Below, one piece after another: positions 23,422-33,479 of a stretch of DNA of 64,000 bases. A program made the position numbers and the translations under genes. Origin of the DNA: Phymorhynchus buccinoides (lineage: Eukaryota; Mollusca; Gastropoda; Neogastropoda; Raphitomidae); contig CM065684.1 of assembly GCA_017654935.2 (NCBI GenBank), positions 58,877,756 through 58,941,755 of the forward strand. Reading direction: 5' to 3'. The notes under the pieces were generated by a model. That model worked only from the letters and a program-made list of their open reading frames with translations, searched no databases and was not told where the DNA came from. Within the stretch, counting starts at the first letter, position 1, and the number at the start of each line of letters is the position of its first letter.

Positions 23422-23921
23422 NNNNNNNNNNNNNNNNNNNNNNNNNNNNNNNNNNNNNNNNNNNNNNNNNNNNNNNNNNNNNNNNNNNNNNNNNNNNNNN
23501 NNNNNNNNNNNNNNNNNNNNNNNNNNNNNNNNNNNNNNNNNNNNNNNNNNNNNNNNNNNNNNNNNNNNNNNNNNNNNNNNNNNNNNNNNNNNNNNNNNNN
23601 NNNNNNNNNNNNNNNNNNNNNNNNNNNNNNNNNNNNNNNNNNNNNNNNNNNNNNNNNNNNNNNNNNNNNNNNNNNNNNNNNNNNNNNNNNNNNNNNNNNN
23701 NNNNNNNNNNNNNNNNNNNNNNNNNNNNNNNNNNNNNNNNNNNNNNNNNNNNNNNNNNNNNNNNNNNNNNNNNNNNNNNNNNNNNNNNNNNNNNNNNNNN
23801 NNNNNNNNNNNNNNNNNNNNNNNNNNNNNNNNNNNNNNNNNNNNNNNNNNNNNNNNNNNNNNNNNNNNNNNNNNNNNNNNNNNNNNNNNNNNNNNNNNNN
23901 NNNNNNNNNNNNNNNNNNNNN
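23422..23921. other. Assembly gap of 500 N
   Basis: Exactly 500 N, so probably a placeholder length between two contigs. Segment A ends here within the repeat-flanked exon duplicate. Apparent open frames that span the N are meaningless. Confidence 0.98.
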
Positions 23922-24357
23922 TACACACTGAAATGATGCATTCTTTTCATCTAACAACCACAAGCCTCTGTGAGACTCATAGTTTTTCAAAATGTTGTCC
24001 AAACCTATTTTACCCAATGTATAATTGCTTATGGAAACATGCATTCGCACAGAAGATTATACAGCATGCAGATCAATGTAAGTTGGCAAGCCTAGGGACT
24101 ATGCGTTTCAATAATGATAATTGAATTTAGAAAGTGGCTTCACCCTGCAAAATGTATTCATGCTGAAAATTGGCTGCAATCAAATACCAAGTAGCTTCAG
24201 TCAAACGTCAAAAACACTTGAAGGACATCAGCATCTCAAATAAATAAAAAATTTATTAAGCGATCAATCGAGTAACTAATCAGCAAATTTAATTTTTATC
24301 CTTTTAAAAATATGAGAAAAACAGCAGAATGTAGAGCTTACAACATAACACATACTG

Positions 24358-24522
24358 TAAGGGTATGTGCACATTAATCTGCAACCTGCAGATTCTGTAC
24401 AAACCCCATTCCCCATGCGAAAACTCATCTGCAAACCCACCCGCTTATTAGTTACATAAGTGAATGGGGTTTCTGCAAGGAGCTTGCGGGTTGGGGATTT
24501 AATACATGTACACAACCCCTTA
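24358..24522. mobile_element. Possible MITE with inverted ends
   Basis: The left end TAAGGGTATGTGCACATTAA and the reversed right end TAAGGGGTTGTGTACATG are similar, and an inner pair AAACCCCATTC/GAATGGGGTTT also folds. No clear target duplication was found. Confidence 0.35.
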
Positions 24523-24686
24523 GACAAGAGTTTGCAAATTCAACCTACGATACGATTTTAGATACTTGGTGAGGCATCAAATGTGATCAATGAATACTTA
24601 AAATTTGAGCTAATACATGGAAAGGTGACATGCATACACACATACACACGCACACATGCAGCCTATATTAATATGCACACAGTATA

Positions 24687-25060
24687 GGGTAGAGTGGCAC
24701 AGTCGTAGCGCGATCATTTCGTGTAAAGTAAAACCCGAGTTCAAACCTGGGTACAGGGAAGAGGATTTTTCCTTTCACTTTGCACTAGGCCTTAACGGTT
24801 TGAATGTGGAGTTTCGGATTCATGAGAAGATAAACCGAGGTCCCATGTGCCCCATGCACTTAGCACACGTTAAACCAGTGCAACGAAAAAGTTTTCATTT
24901 GGACAAAATTTACCCCCCCCCTCACTCCTTTCCTTTTTCATCAGTCAAAAATCTCATGCAAAAACAAAATTGGGTGGTGCGCCTCAGGCTGCGACACGCT
25001 CTCCAGGTGTGAGCAACCCAAATTTCACAGAAACGCCTCTGTGACTGTAAGGTAACTAAT
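24687..25060 (+). mobile_element. tRNA-headed SINE of molluscan type
   Basis: A tRNA-like head has an A-box-like TGGCACAGTCGTAG (24695-24708) and a B-box-like GTTCAAACCT (24739-24748). The body contains GATAAACCGAGGTCCCATGT, ATGCACTTAGCACACGT and a 3' part GCGACACGCTCTCC...CCCAAATTTCACAGA. I recall this layout from a SINE group abundant in gastropod genomes; that is memory, not a search. It is an old, diverged copy. Confidence 0.7.
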
Positions 25061-25731
25061 ACCTATCCACACATATATAGACACACACACACACACATAC
25101 ATATTTACCGTATAACATCACGAGAAGTGGATAGACGTTAAAACACAAGCTGACATGTGCACACACAATATACATAATATGTATATAAAGATTAAACGGT
25201 AAGGTTTTAGATGAAATAACACAGTGCAGGGGCGGATCTGAAGGGGTTTTCCATGGTTTCCGGACCCACCCACCTCCCCCTCAATCCTTTGGCCCAAGCA
25301 CGTACCTTGTACAATGGTTAAAAATGAGAAAGACTTGAAATAGCTCAAATTTTGCTTTAATAATCACTAAATTGTAACATTTTCCGGGGGATTTGCCCCC
25401 TGGGCTCCCTCAAAGCAATTACACATTAGCCAAAGACCTATGCAGATCCCTTGACTCCCCAAGGACAAAACCCCGCCCCACCCCCCCCAAAGCCCTTACA
25501 CTCACCTTACGAATCATTTGGTCCGCCCCTGCTGTGAACCAACAAAAAAACATCGTTCTCAGATCTGAATTTTTCATAAATAGCTAGGCGCACCCTAGTT
25601 TTCCAGTCTTGCCTACTTCATCCTCTATCGTTTGCTATATTTGTCACTAATTTTCATCCATTTACATAAATTAAACACATGCATTCAATAATAGAAGAAG
25701 ATAAAGGCAAGACGGAAAAAACGCAATGAAC

Positions 25732-25895
25732 CAGGGCCTGTATTCACAGTGAGATAGCATGAGACTTAGCATCAAAAGAGCAACTTAGAAGCTCTTCCTA
25801 AAGTCCTATTAAATCCTATTGGACAATGGAAGAGCTTCTAAGTTAGCATCATGCTAAGTCTCATGTGCTATATCAACGTGAATACAGGCACCCTG
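25732..25895. mobile_element. Foldback MITE
   Basis: Nearly the whole 164 bp is one imperfect inverted repeat of about 80 bp per arm, with CAGGGCCTGTATTCAC at the left and GTGAATACAGGCACCCTG at the right. The inner arms share TGAGACTTAGCAT and AACTTAGAAGCTCTTCC. The transcript would form a long hairpin. Superfamily not assigned. Confidence 0.75.
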
Positions 25896-27207
25896 CGACT
25901 GTGACAAATGCTCCTCGGCTGTTGTGTGTACTACACTACATAGGGGGGGGGGGGGGGGGTGGAAATATTAGATAATGGCCTTTATCATGACTGCGGTTAA
26001 ATTATTCAACAAAGCATAATTAGCTCAAAATGAGGGGGGTTAATTTGAAAATACAGCACTTAAGGTTTGGCCAGAAAGCAAGGTTTTGTGAAAAGTGGTG
26101 GCTGAGAGTAGCCTGAGATTTGTGGGGTAGGGTGGGGGGGGGGGGGGGGGTGGGGGGGGGGGACATCTTTTACACCTTTACCAGATATGCACAAAAGCAG
26201 AAAATTGTAGGCCTCCCAGTCATCAAGTGATTCTAATTCAGACTAAATAGTAGATTACACAAGCCTCATGCAATGGTGATCAATTGACGCTACCTGGGCC
26301 CCAGGTTCTGGCATCACTCCACACCATCTGTTCGACCTACAGTATTCCACGGTCACACGTGTCTCATAAATGTTCTTGATGCTGGAAAATGTTGGTTCTT
26401 CTTCCAGGGCGTGTCGTCGCGATTTGTCATCAGAAGTGGCGTGAGCAACGTACTGATCCTGATCTTAAGTAGAACTGCATGGGGGGGACAGTAATTGATT
26501 TGGAGATTTCTTGTTGCTGCTTCAGTATTTTGTCCCTTGATCTTGCTTTCTCGCTTTTGATGTCGTTTCGCTGCTCAACAAATAATAGGCCTATTCACAT
26601 GTGCTTCAAGCGACGGATGTCAGACTAGATCTAAATAAATGTTTATGTCCGCTGTTGGTGTGAGATGAAAGTGTTAATTCTTTCTTTTGAAAACTGTGTT
26701 CTGCCTGAAATTCTGATCGCCTGCTGTCTTTTTTTCCCTTCACTATTGGTGTCTCTGTCCACTGCCCTCTGCAGTAGGAACTATACTATACTCTATTCAC
26801 GATGGCGACGCTCTGTCGCGTTTGAGACCGTCATCTGCTGCTAGGCCAAATCTGAAGATGACAAGAGTTGTTTCCCTTGTTTATTAAGGATAACCGAGTC
26901 TAAGTAAAAGGACGCTCGTTCAACCGACCGTGTTGTTGAAGTTTAGTTGAAATTGGCTCTAAATAAAGAGCTTCAGGATGATGGAAGTGGAAACACAAAT
27001 TAATGCGTGCCATTTCAAAGGCTTTTGGTATGCAGAAAGTGAATAAAATTAATGCAAAGCGGAGACAGGGAAGCCAGGATCAGTGCTGACAAAAGAAATG
27101 TCTAAAGTTCATTTCCGTCTTGAAGGGATTCACTGGTACTGTTGTGATAAATAAGTAAGTGTCAAATTAAAATAATGCTACCTCTCGCATGAGAATAAAG
27201 TACCCAT

Positions 27208-27236
27208 CTAACCCTAACCCTATCCTTAACCCTAAC
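27208..27236. repeat. Short interstitial telomere-like repeat
   Basis: About four imperfect CTAACC units. It is too short and internal to mark a chromosome end. Confidence 0.6.
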
Positions 27237-27978
27237 GCACGGAAAAGAACAAACAAATGAGCAGGAGATTGTAAATCTTACTAGTTGCCGATAAATCCGA
27301 TTTTACAAGTCCATAATCCATAATCCGTAAAATTCACAATGGCGGACAAACAAAACGATTCTGATTGGCTACGTAGGAAACTTCTGGCTAGGACTATTAT
27401 CTCAGAGAGGTTCCCTTCAAGGCGGAAGGTCGATTAAGTGAAATTTTATTTCCTGAAAAAATCCAGGTGCAAAACAGGGGTTTGGAGGCCCGTTATTGAG
27501 CTAACTGTAGCTCATTGAATTTAGCGGTTTTAGGCAAACGCCTTGTGATGGCGGTTTCTAACGGTTCATGGGGAGAATCATTAGCCTTGGAGTTGAAAGT
27601 CGCTGTAAAAAATTCAGTGTAAGAGGAAGAAGGGAAAGCAGTCAAATCGGACCACGTGACGCAGCTTCAAAATAATGCCAACATTCACACGAAAGCAACA
27701 TTTTGTCTTCAAAATCAACTTTCAAAAGCAAAATTTTTAATACGATCTAGCGGAATAAATAGAGGAAGCACAAGCACTTCCAGAAGGTAGAGGAACTATT
27801 TGTACAAAAGCCCTACTCGCCTCCCTCTTCTCCTTCCTAGCTTCGCTTGAGGTTTCCCCTATCCTGCTTTCCCCCTCCCCGTGTTCACTTATTTTACCTA
27901 TTTATTTGTATACACAGATTTCAATCTTTCGTGAACTCTCACACCTAGCCAAGTCAGCTAGAGCAACAGAAGAGAATC

Positions 27979-28978
27979 ATGGGCGCGAGCAGCAGTCATG
28001 ACTGGCAACCTCCCATCCAACCCCAGGCCCTAACCAGCAGCGGTGCACCGGTGAACTATCACATGGTAGCCTCTGAAATCCACCTGTTTCAATCCTCCGA
28101 CTGTGCCTGCTATCCCAAGAGCCACATGACCATGGGGAGTTCCGATCTGTACGACATGCTCGCCGAACAGTTCACTCGAGGGTACCGCATGATCTACTTT
28201 TGTCGAAGACCCGGCGACCTCCGCTTTAAAATGAACTCTTCCATGCAGGCTTTCTTCAGCGGATTTTTCAGCCTGAATCCTAACCTCGGTGGGATAGTCG
28301 AGGTTGGGGTGAGGTGGAGTTTGCGAGTGGAGAGAAGCTGGGTTCAGTCGGCGATTCATGATACTGGCGGTTTCATGTCGTTCAGGCAAAATCGTACAGT
28401 GCATACGGCAAAACTGGTCGACAGCATCGCCCGAAACACGCAGCATGGAGAGAGGCTGGTTGCAGCTACGGAGACGGGGCACTACGAGCCACCATCGTCT
28501 GGCGAATGTCACCAGGGATTTGGCCCGCGTGAGTGCTGAATCACATTTGTTTTTTGGTTGAAGTCTTAGACAGCCTGCGCATGTTGTATTATGGTTTGAC
28601 AATACTTGAGTTTGAACTTTTCGAAAAAAATAAACAAACAAAAAATAAATAAATAAATAAATAAACGTTTCTTACGAAATGTTTATGTCAGGGAATTTTG
28701 TAATATTAAGAGTTTGATTTCAACAGAAAAAAACACCAGTGGTTATGGACTATATGGGTTTTTTTGGGGGGAAATGAATTAGAAATTGAAATCTGAACGG
28801 TGTCTGAAATTTTTAAACATTTGGTTAAGAAATTAGGAAGACCTTGGTTTATGCAAATTGCAATTGAATAAGAGTATTGTGAATTATGGCAATTCCTCTC
28901 TACCTCTGTCTGTCTCTCTCTCTCAAGAATAGGCATCGCCTAAAATCTTTATCCTTGTCAAATAAAGTTGTCCAGTGT

Positions 28979-29045
<67 letters not shown>

Positions 29046-31863
29046 CTTCTTCCTTAATACTGGACAGGGCCTTCTGGTGTCAAGTAGTCCAACGTAGGAT
29101 CACTCTAAATTTTTAAAATTTGAGTTAAAAACAGTATCAACTGCTCAAAAAATATCTCCTCTTTCTCTTACTCTCTTTCCTCTCTCTCCTTCTTCTCTTC
29201 TCTCTCTCTCTGACCTGAAGAAAAATTGTTTGCTTCTTCAGTTATCCTCATTCAAGATTTCAAGTTTCTCTCTCCCTTCCCCTTTTTTTTTTTTTCTCTC
29301 TCTCTCTCTTTGCAGACCTGGCCTTAGATTTGTTCTTCGAGGTTCCCTCCCCTGCCACCAGGGAGCGCTACGTCTACACCATAGTGTTGGTGCCGGTCCA
29401 CATTGAATACCCGTTCGTCAACAACATCTTCTTCCCCGAGATCCAGTGTGACTGGATGACAGCGTTTCAGCACAACCTGAGTCAGGGGTGGAGACTGATT
29501 GACATTTACATCGACACCCCCATGTCTCAGCAGGTGTGTTGATGACGATGGTGATGATCATGATGATGATGATGTTTATGATGATGATGATGATGATGAT
29601 GACAATGATGATTATGATGATGATGATGTTGTTGATGATGATGATTTTGAGTGTAAGGATGATGATGATGATGGCAACTTTTGGATGACAGCGTTCCAGC
29701 ACCATCTGACTCCTGAGTCAGGGGTGGAGACTGATCAACATTTACATCGACACCCCCATGTCTGAGCAGGTGTGGTTTACAATGGAGGTGATTGTCTGGG
29801 GGCCTGCCCGGGTCAGTGACCCATACTAACCCCTCATTTTGTACAGCCAGGAGGTTATCAGGCATGGTATTTTTCAAAGAATTCTCTGAATTCAGATAAA
29901 AGTGCAGAAAAACAAATGTCAGAAGGGGTTTTAAGCTTGAGGAGATGCCCTTTCCTCAAGTTTGAACAGTTTTACATATTCATCTTCAAGAGCAATTGCC
30001 TCCTGATCACCATAAAGGGATTTAAATCCCTTGAATACACCAAGAAACAATATCTCCTAAAACCCTATAACATTTTGAGAGAAAAATGCTTTTCCTGCAT
30101 CACCATGCTTGGTTATGACCCATGAAGTCTGAAATCAGTTTGAAGCTCTGACACATTAATTGTCCATTCTTGTGGAAATAGGAATTGTTCGGAAATAATT
30201 AAGGGGAGTAATTTCATGGTGTGTGGGAGTGATTCAATCGGCCAAACAGGGGAAGTCACTCTACGATCAGCTCTTGTAGCCTATCAACTCGTGTGTTTGA
30301 GCAGACATACAGCACTTAGAACACCGTGTGTCATTCTAAAATAATTATGTCATTTATATTTGTACGTCACATTTTGCAAGTTTTATCAGTTTGTGGCTAC
30401 TGGCCACCCCTAATTTTTCTATAAAAAAACATGTTTGCAAGTCGCTGACTCGCATCCTGCGGTTTCAAGCTTCGACGCCATTGTTGCTATGGTATTTGAC
30501 CGAGTAATGGAGATGAACAACTTTTTTCCGAAAATCATCTATTGACCCATCATTCTCTTTAATCAGGGAGCATATAAATGCTCATTATTATTATTATTAT
30601 TATTATATGACCCATGATGACGTTTGAAAACAATCTGAAGCTATGGTGGACCCTTAAGTTTTATAATACATGTCGTCTGTCTCAACCCAAGCTCTAAAAT
30701 AAATTATCTAATTCTGCTGATAATGATGATGATGATAGTTGGGATGATGATGATTATTACATGTATTATTATTTCGAATTTTTTTATATCGTCGTCCGCA
30801 TGCAAAAGAGACGCAACTCAAAATTGGTCAACTTCGGTGTCACGTGTTGGACTTACCTGAGTTGATCAAGACAAGCTGCATCATCTAACAAAGCTGTAAA
30901 ACAACAATTTGCAAAGATAAAACACCGATGGTGACGCTAAAGGAACAAAAAATGACGTTATTTGACCTGAAATGACCAAAATGTTGAGTTTTCCATTCCT
31001 CATGTGAAGTGACGTCATTCGACTTGCGTCTCTTTTGCATGCGGGTGACGATATGTAAGTTGACAGCTTTTATGTAGTACTTTTTTTTATAAATAAAAAA
31101 GATAAAAGAAGGGGAAAGTTATGGAGTTGAGGGAGAGAGTGGGAGAGGCAGGAGGCATTGAATTAACAAGTTAGAATATGTTGCAAAGAAGGGATCAAGA
31201 CACTTCTTTCTCTTTTTTAGTAAACATCACCTGTCTTCAATTGGATGGTTATATACTGAATACATATCTGTATTGTTACAAATTCAGGACTTTACTGGTG
31301 TTGCACTGCCTCCGGGCATTGCCTCCAGGATTGTTCCCACCATCTTTATGTCTTCTAATGTCCCATAATTATGTGTCTGTTCCAGACCGGAGGACGTTAA
31401 ACATATTTTTATCTTTTTCAATTGGATGGTCCAGATTGCAAATCGACTGCGTAATAACAAAATAGGCAGCATAACATTATTGACGTTTGTTTTTATTGTA
31501 ATGTTTTGCTCGTTTGTTTCTCAGTTTTCGGTTCCTATCAAACAACGTCGTCATCTATGCTGCCCGACAGACACCAACGCCCTCTGGATTCTGGAACGAC
31601 CGGCCTCCAGATCTGACGACCCTCGACCCCTGTATGAGGGCACTATCGTCGAACAGACAGTCCCCATCAGGAGCAGCAAACTGGGCGTCAAGTCCTCCCC
31701 GGATTGGCTCCCCCTGATCCAGGATATGGGTTCGCGAGGCTGGGAGCTCTCCTGCGTGGTGGAGTCCCATAAGGTTGAAGGGGGAGGAATGGGACAGGCC
31801 AATGGTATCAAGAGTTTGCTGTTTTTTCAGCGCCCTTTGTCTGGTACAATCGAGTATGCTTAA
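27979..31863 (+). CDS. Raftlin-like protein, copy B (complete, three coding exons)
   Basis: Coding exons 27979-28528, 29316-29533 and 31525-31863 join in phase (550, 218 and 339 nt) into 368 codons plus TAA. Acceptors are ACACAG (exon start 27918), TTTGCAG and TTTCTCAG; donors are GTGAGT and GTGTGT. The protein starts MGASSS, suited to N-myristoylation. Three similar modules are visible: GYRMIYF (68-74), GWRLIDIYIDT (241-251) and WLPLIQDMGSRGWELSCVV (317-335). The end, IKSLLFFQRP (351-360), matches the raftlin pattern of a final FLQRP. Vertebrate raftlins bind lipid rafts and support receptor trafficking; the family call is by recall and moderate. At about 370 residues it is shorter than vertebrate raftlin. 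Copies A and C differ from B at only a few residues, which suggests constraint. Confidence 0.65.
28666..28826. other. Counterpart of the inverted intron segment (B)
   Basis: Reverse complement of 22267-22432 and 62380-62545. Orientation differs between the paralogues, while flanking intron sequence matches directly. Confidence 0.7.
28982..29043. repeat. CT microsatellite
   Basis: A pure CT run of about 56 bp in the first coding intron of copy B, ending in TTTCTCTTCTTC. Confidence 0.9.
29540..29681. repeat. GAT microsatellite after exon 3 (B)
   Basis: An imperfect GAT repeat between exon 3 and its degenerate duplicate, shorter than in copies A and C. Confidence 0.85.
29682..29769 (+). pseudogene. 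Degenerate partial duplicate of exon 3 (B)
   Basis: The last 81 bases of exon 3 are repeated here with a 7-8 base insertion (ACTCCTGA region) that shifts the frame. The copy ends GAGCAG|GTGTGG, still a plausible donor. There is no matching acceptor at its left end, only the GAT repeat, so it is unlikely to be used as an exon. Confidence 0.75.
30568..30606 (+). mobile_element. LINE/SINE 3' tail remnant
   Basis: GAGCATATAAATGCTC followed by an ATT run, the tail type seen at the ends of L2-group LINEs and their SINEs. No body was recognised upstream. Confidence 0.45.
30786..31054. mobile_element. MITE with about 27-bp inverted ends in the last intron of copy B
   Basis: The left end ATATCGTCGTCCGCATGCAA and the reversed right end ATATCGTCACCCGCATGCAA agree except at two or three positions and extend into AAGAGACGCAA on both sides. 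The 269-bp interior has no coding potential. TA or ATAT at the ends could be the target duplication, as in Tc1/mariner-like elements, but it is also part of the repeat. Confidence 0.75.
31250..31416 (+). mobile_element. Single SINE-like unit in the last intron of copy B
   Basis: A 5'-truncated member of the same family as the arrays, from ATCTGTATTGTTACAAATTC to GAGGACGTTAAACAT. It is flanked by perfect 14-bp duplications, TTCAATTGGATGGT, at 31236-31249 and 31417-31430. This monomer shows the family's normal insertion product. Confidence 0.85.
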
Positions 31864-32724
31864 CTCAAAATGCATGGGAGTAGGGTTTCTTTTCTTTACT
31901 CAAATGGCTTTTATCATTGGTTGACATTAGCCTGTAGTAGGGGCCAATAGTAACATGAGAGCTGTACAATAGATGATTTTCTACAGTAATGGAAAATCAT
32001 GGTACAGTTTAGTCTCTTGTGGAAGACTATGACTCTCAAACAAGGGGGCCCTTGCACCAGCTCTGGTGCTGCAGCCAAAGGGATTGGTTGGCCTCTGGGG
32101 ACCTTTCCCAACGCCAGTCACGTCCTCAAATCCCTTTGGCCGAGAGAGTGGGGATGTACCCTGGGCAAGGCATGTCCACTATGAACAAATTCTCGCCCAG
32201 TCCGCCAGAATAGTATCTGCCCCCCTCTGCTATCTGGCAGTCATTGTCGGAAACGACAGACTAGCATACAAGACCGATATTCGTGTAAAGCATTTTCAAC
32301 AAAATTGCGGTAAAAAAAACAACCTGAAACCAAGCGGGCAAGTACAACTAGTAGTTTCGTGCATATGCATGTGCCGCTTTTGTGCAAGTGATCCGGAGAC
32401 ATTCGCAACTAATGACATTGACCCAATGACCTTCATTTTCGAACTTGGCCTACATATACTAACTGCCTATCCAAATGCAAAATTTGAGGGTCATATCGTC
32501 GTAATCGACATATGTCACTGCGTTCAAACGCTATCGCATCGTGATAACATAAATAGTCCGCCAGCCATTAACAAACAGACAAACTTCCCAGAAAACATGC
32601 TTGATCATAGCTGCAGATGTATCTCAGCTACAGCCAGCAAAACGGACAGTCATACAGAGAGATCAATGTCAGGTTATCAAGAAGCAGCCACCAGAGGAGA
32701 CCCTGCGCTTTCCAGGCCCCATAC
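31864..32724. other. 3' flank of copy B, no gene recognised
   Basis: This includes the 3' untranslated region of copy B, with no canonical AATAAA close to the stop. An open frame of 220 codons at 32066-32728 has no family signature and runs into the TTAA element, so I do not call it a gene. Confidence 0.5.
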
Positions 32725-32728
32725 TTAA

Positions 32729-33107
32729 AGGGGACATAAAGTCCAAAACGAAGCTGATGATCAGCTGATCTCTATTGCAAGATTATAAGTAAAAAGGCAT
32801 GTATCTGCAGATAAAAATTTGATTTTAGTTAAGATCAGCGTTAAAAAAAACGCCATTGGAAAGTGCCAGATTGAAGGTTTAAGGAGGCCACCATTTTGTG
32901 CTAGGTTGTGACGTCACAGACTCAGTTTCCCTTAGACTTCTCATAGTCTGTTAAGATTAAACCAGGAACAAAGGTGACTTCATTCAACAGCAACACTGAC
33001 CTGCTACACACTGAGCAGCTAAAGAAAAGAAGGAAGGGTGAGAAGCTCTTCATTAATTGTATTTGAGTGTGCCAGTCTGGTGCTGATCACAGTCAACAAA
33101 GAATACA

Positions 33108-33153
<46 letters not shown>

Positions 33154-33475
33154 CTCTCTCTCTGTGACCTGATTCACACACATGCGCGCGCATGCATGCA
33201 TGCTATACATGTACCTATTATACCTTTTAGGCTTACTGCCCAAGCACTATTCATCGTAGGTAAACTCATATTTGTGAGTGCATGATGTCATATTCAGGGG
33301 GCATCTACTCTTAACAGTGGCAACATGGTGACGCCCTTGGGGCCTACAATTCTGCAATTTAAAATTGACTTATTTCTAGTTGAAAGACTTTTGAATAGAA
33401 AGAAATGCACAGTGATTGTTTATTACACATAAACATTAACTTAAGGCCGACTTGTCTTTGGACTTAATGTTCCCT
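32729..33475. mobile_element. piggyBac-like MITE, copy C
   Basis: A 747-bp element bounded by TTAA at 32725-32728 and 33476-33479, with inverted ends as in the copy at 3-748. It contains a CT run near 33109-33149. Both target duplications are intact here. Confidence 0.8.
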
Positions 33476-33479
33476 TTAA

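Larger units (their letters stand above)
23922..27917. other. Non-coding region upstream of gene copy B
   Basis: I see no convincing exon in these 4 kb apart from the small elements listed separately (a MITE-like block, a tRNA-headed SINE, a foldback element, telomere-like repeats). Two G-rich runs lie at 25924-25959 and 26126-26161. A promoter for copy B must lie here if the gene is active, but no TATA or initiator stands out. An exon homologous to 20471-20534 was looked for by eye and not found. Confidence 0.5.

Noticed and set aside
22870..24050. Open frames of 179-352 codons across the gap
   Set aside because: They read through N and GAT repeats.
27208..27236. Chromosome end
   Set aside because: Only about four imperfect units, with unrelated sequence on both sides.
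28030..28641. 203-codon minus-strand frame
   Set aside because: It is antisense to exon 2 of the raftlin-like gene and lacks any signature of its own.
32066..32728. 220-codon frame downstream of copy B
   Set aside because: No recognisable domain, ends at a transposon edge, and composition is not clearly coding. A protein search would be needed to reopen it.
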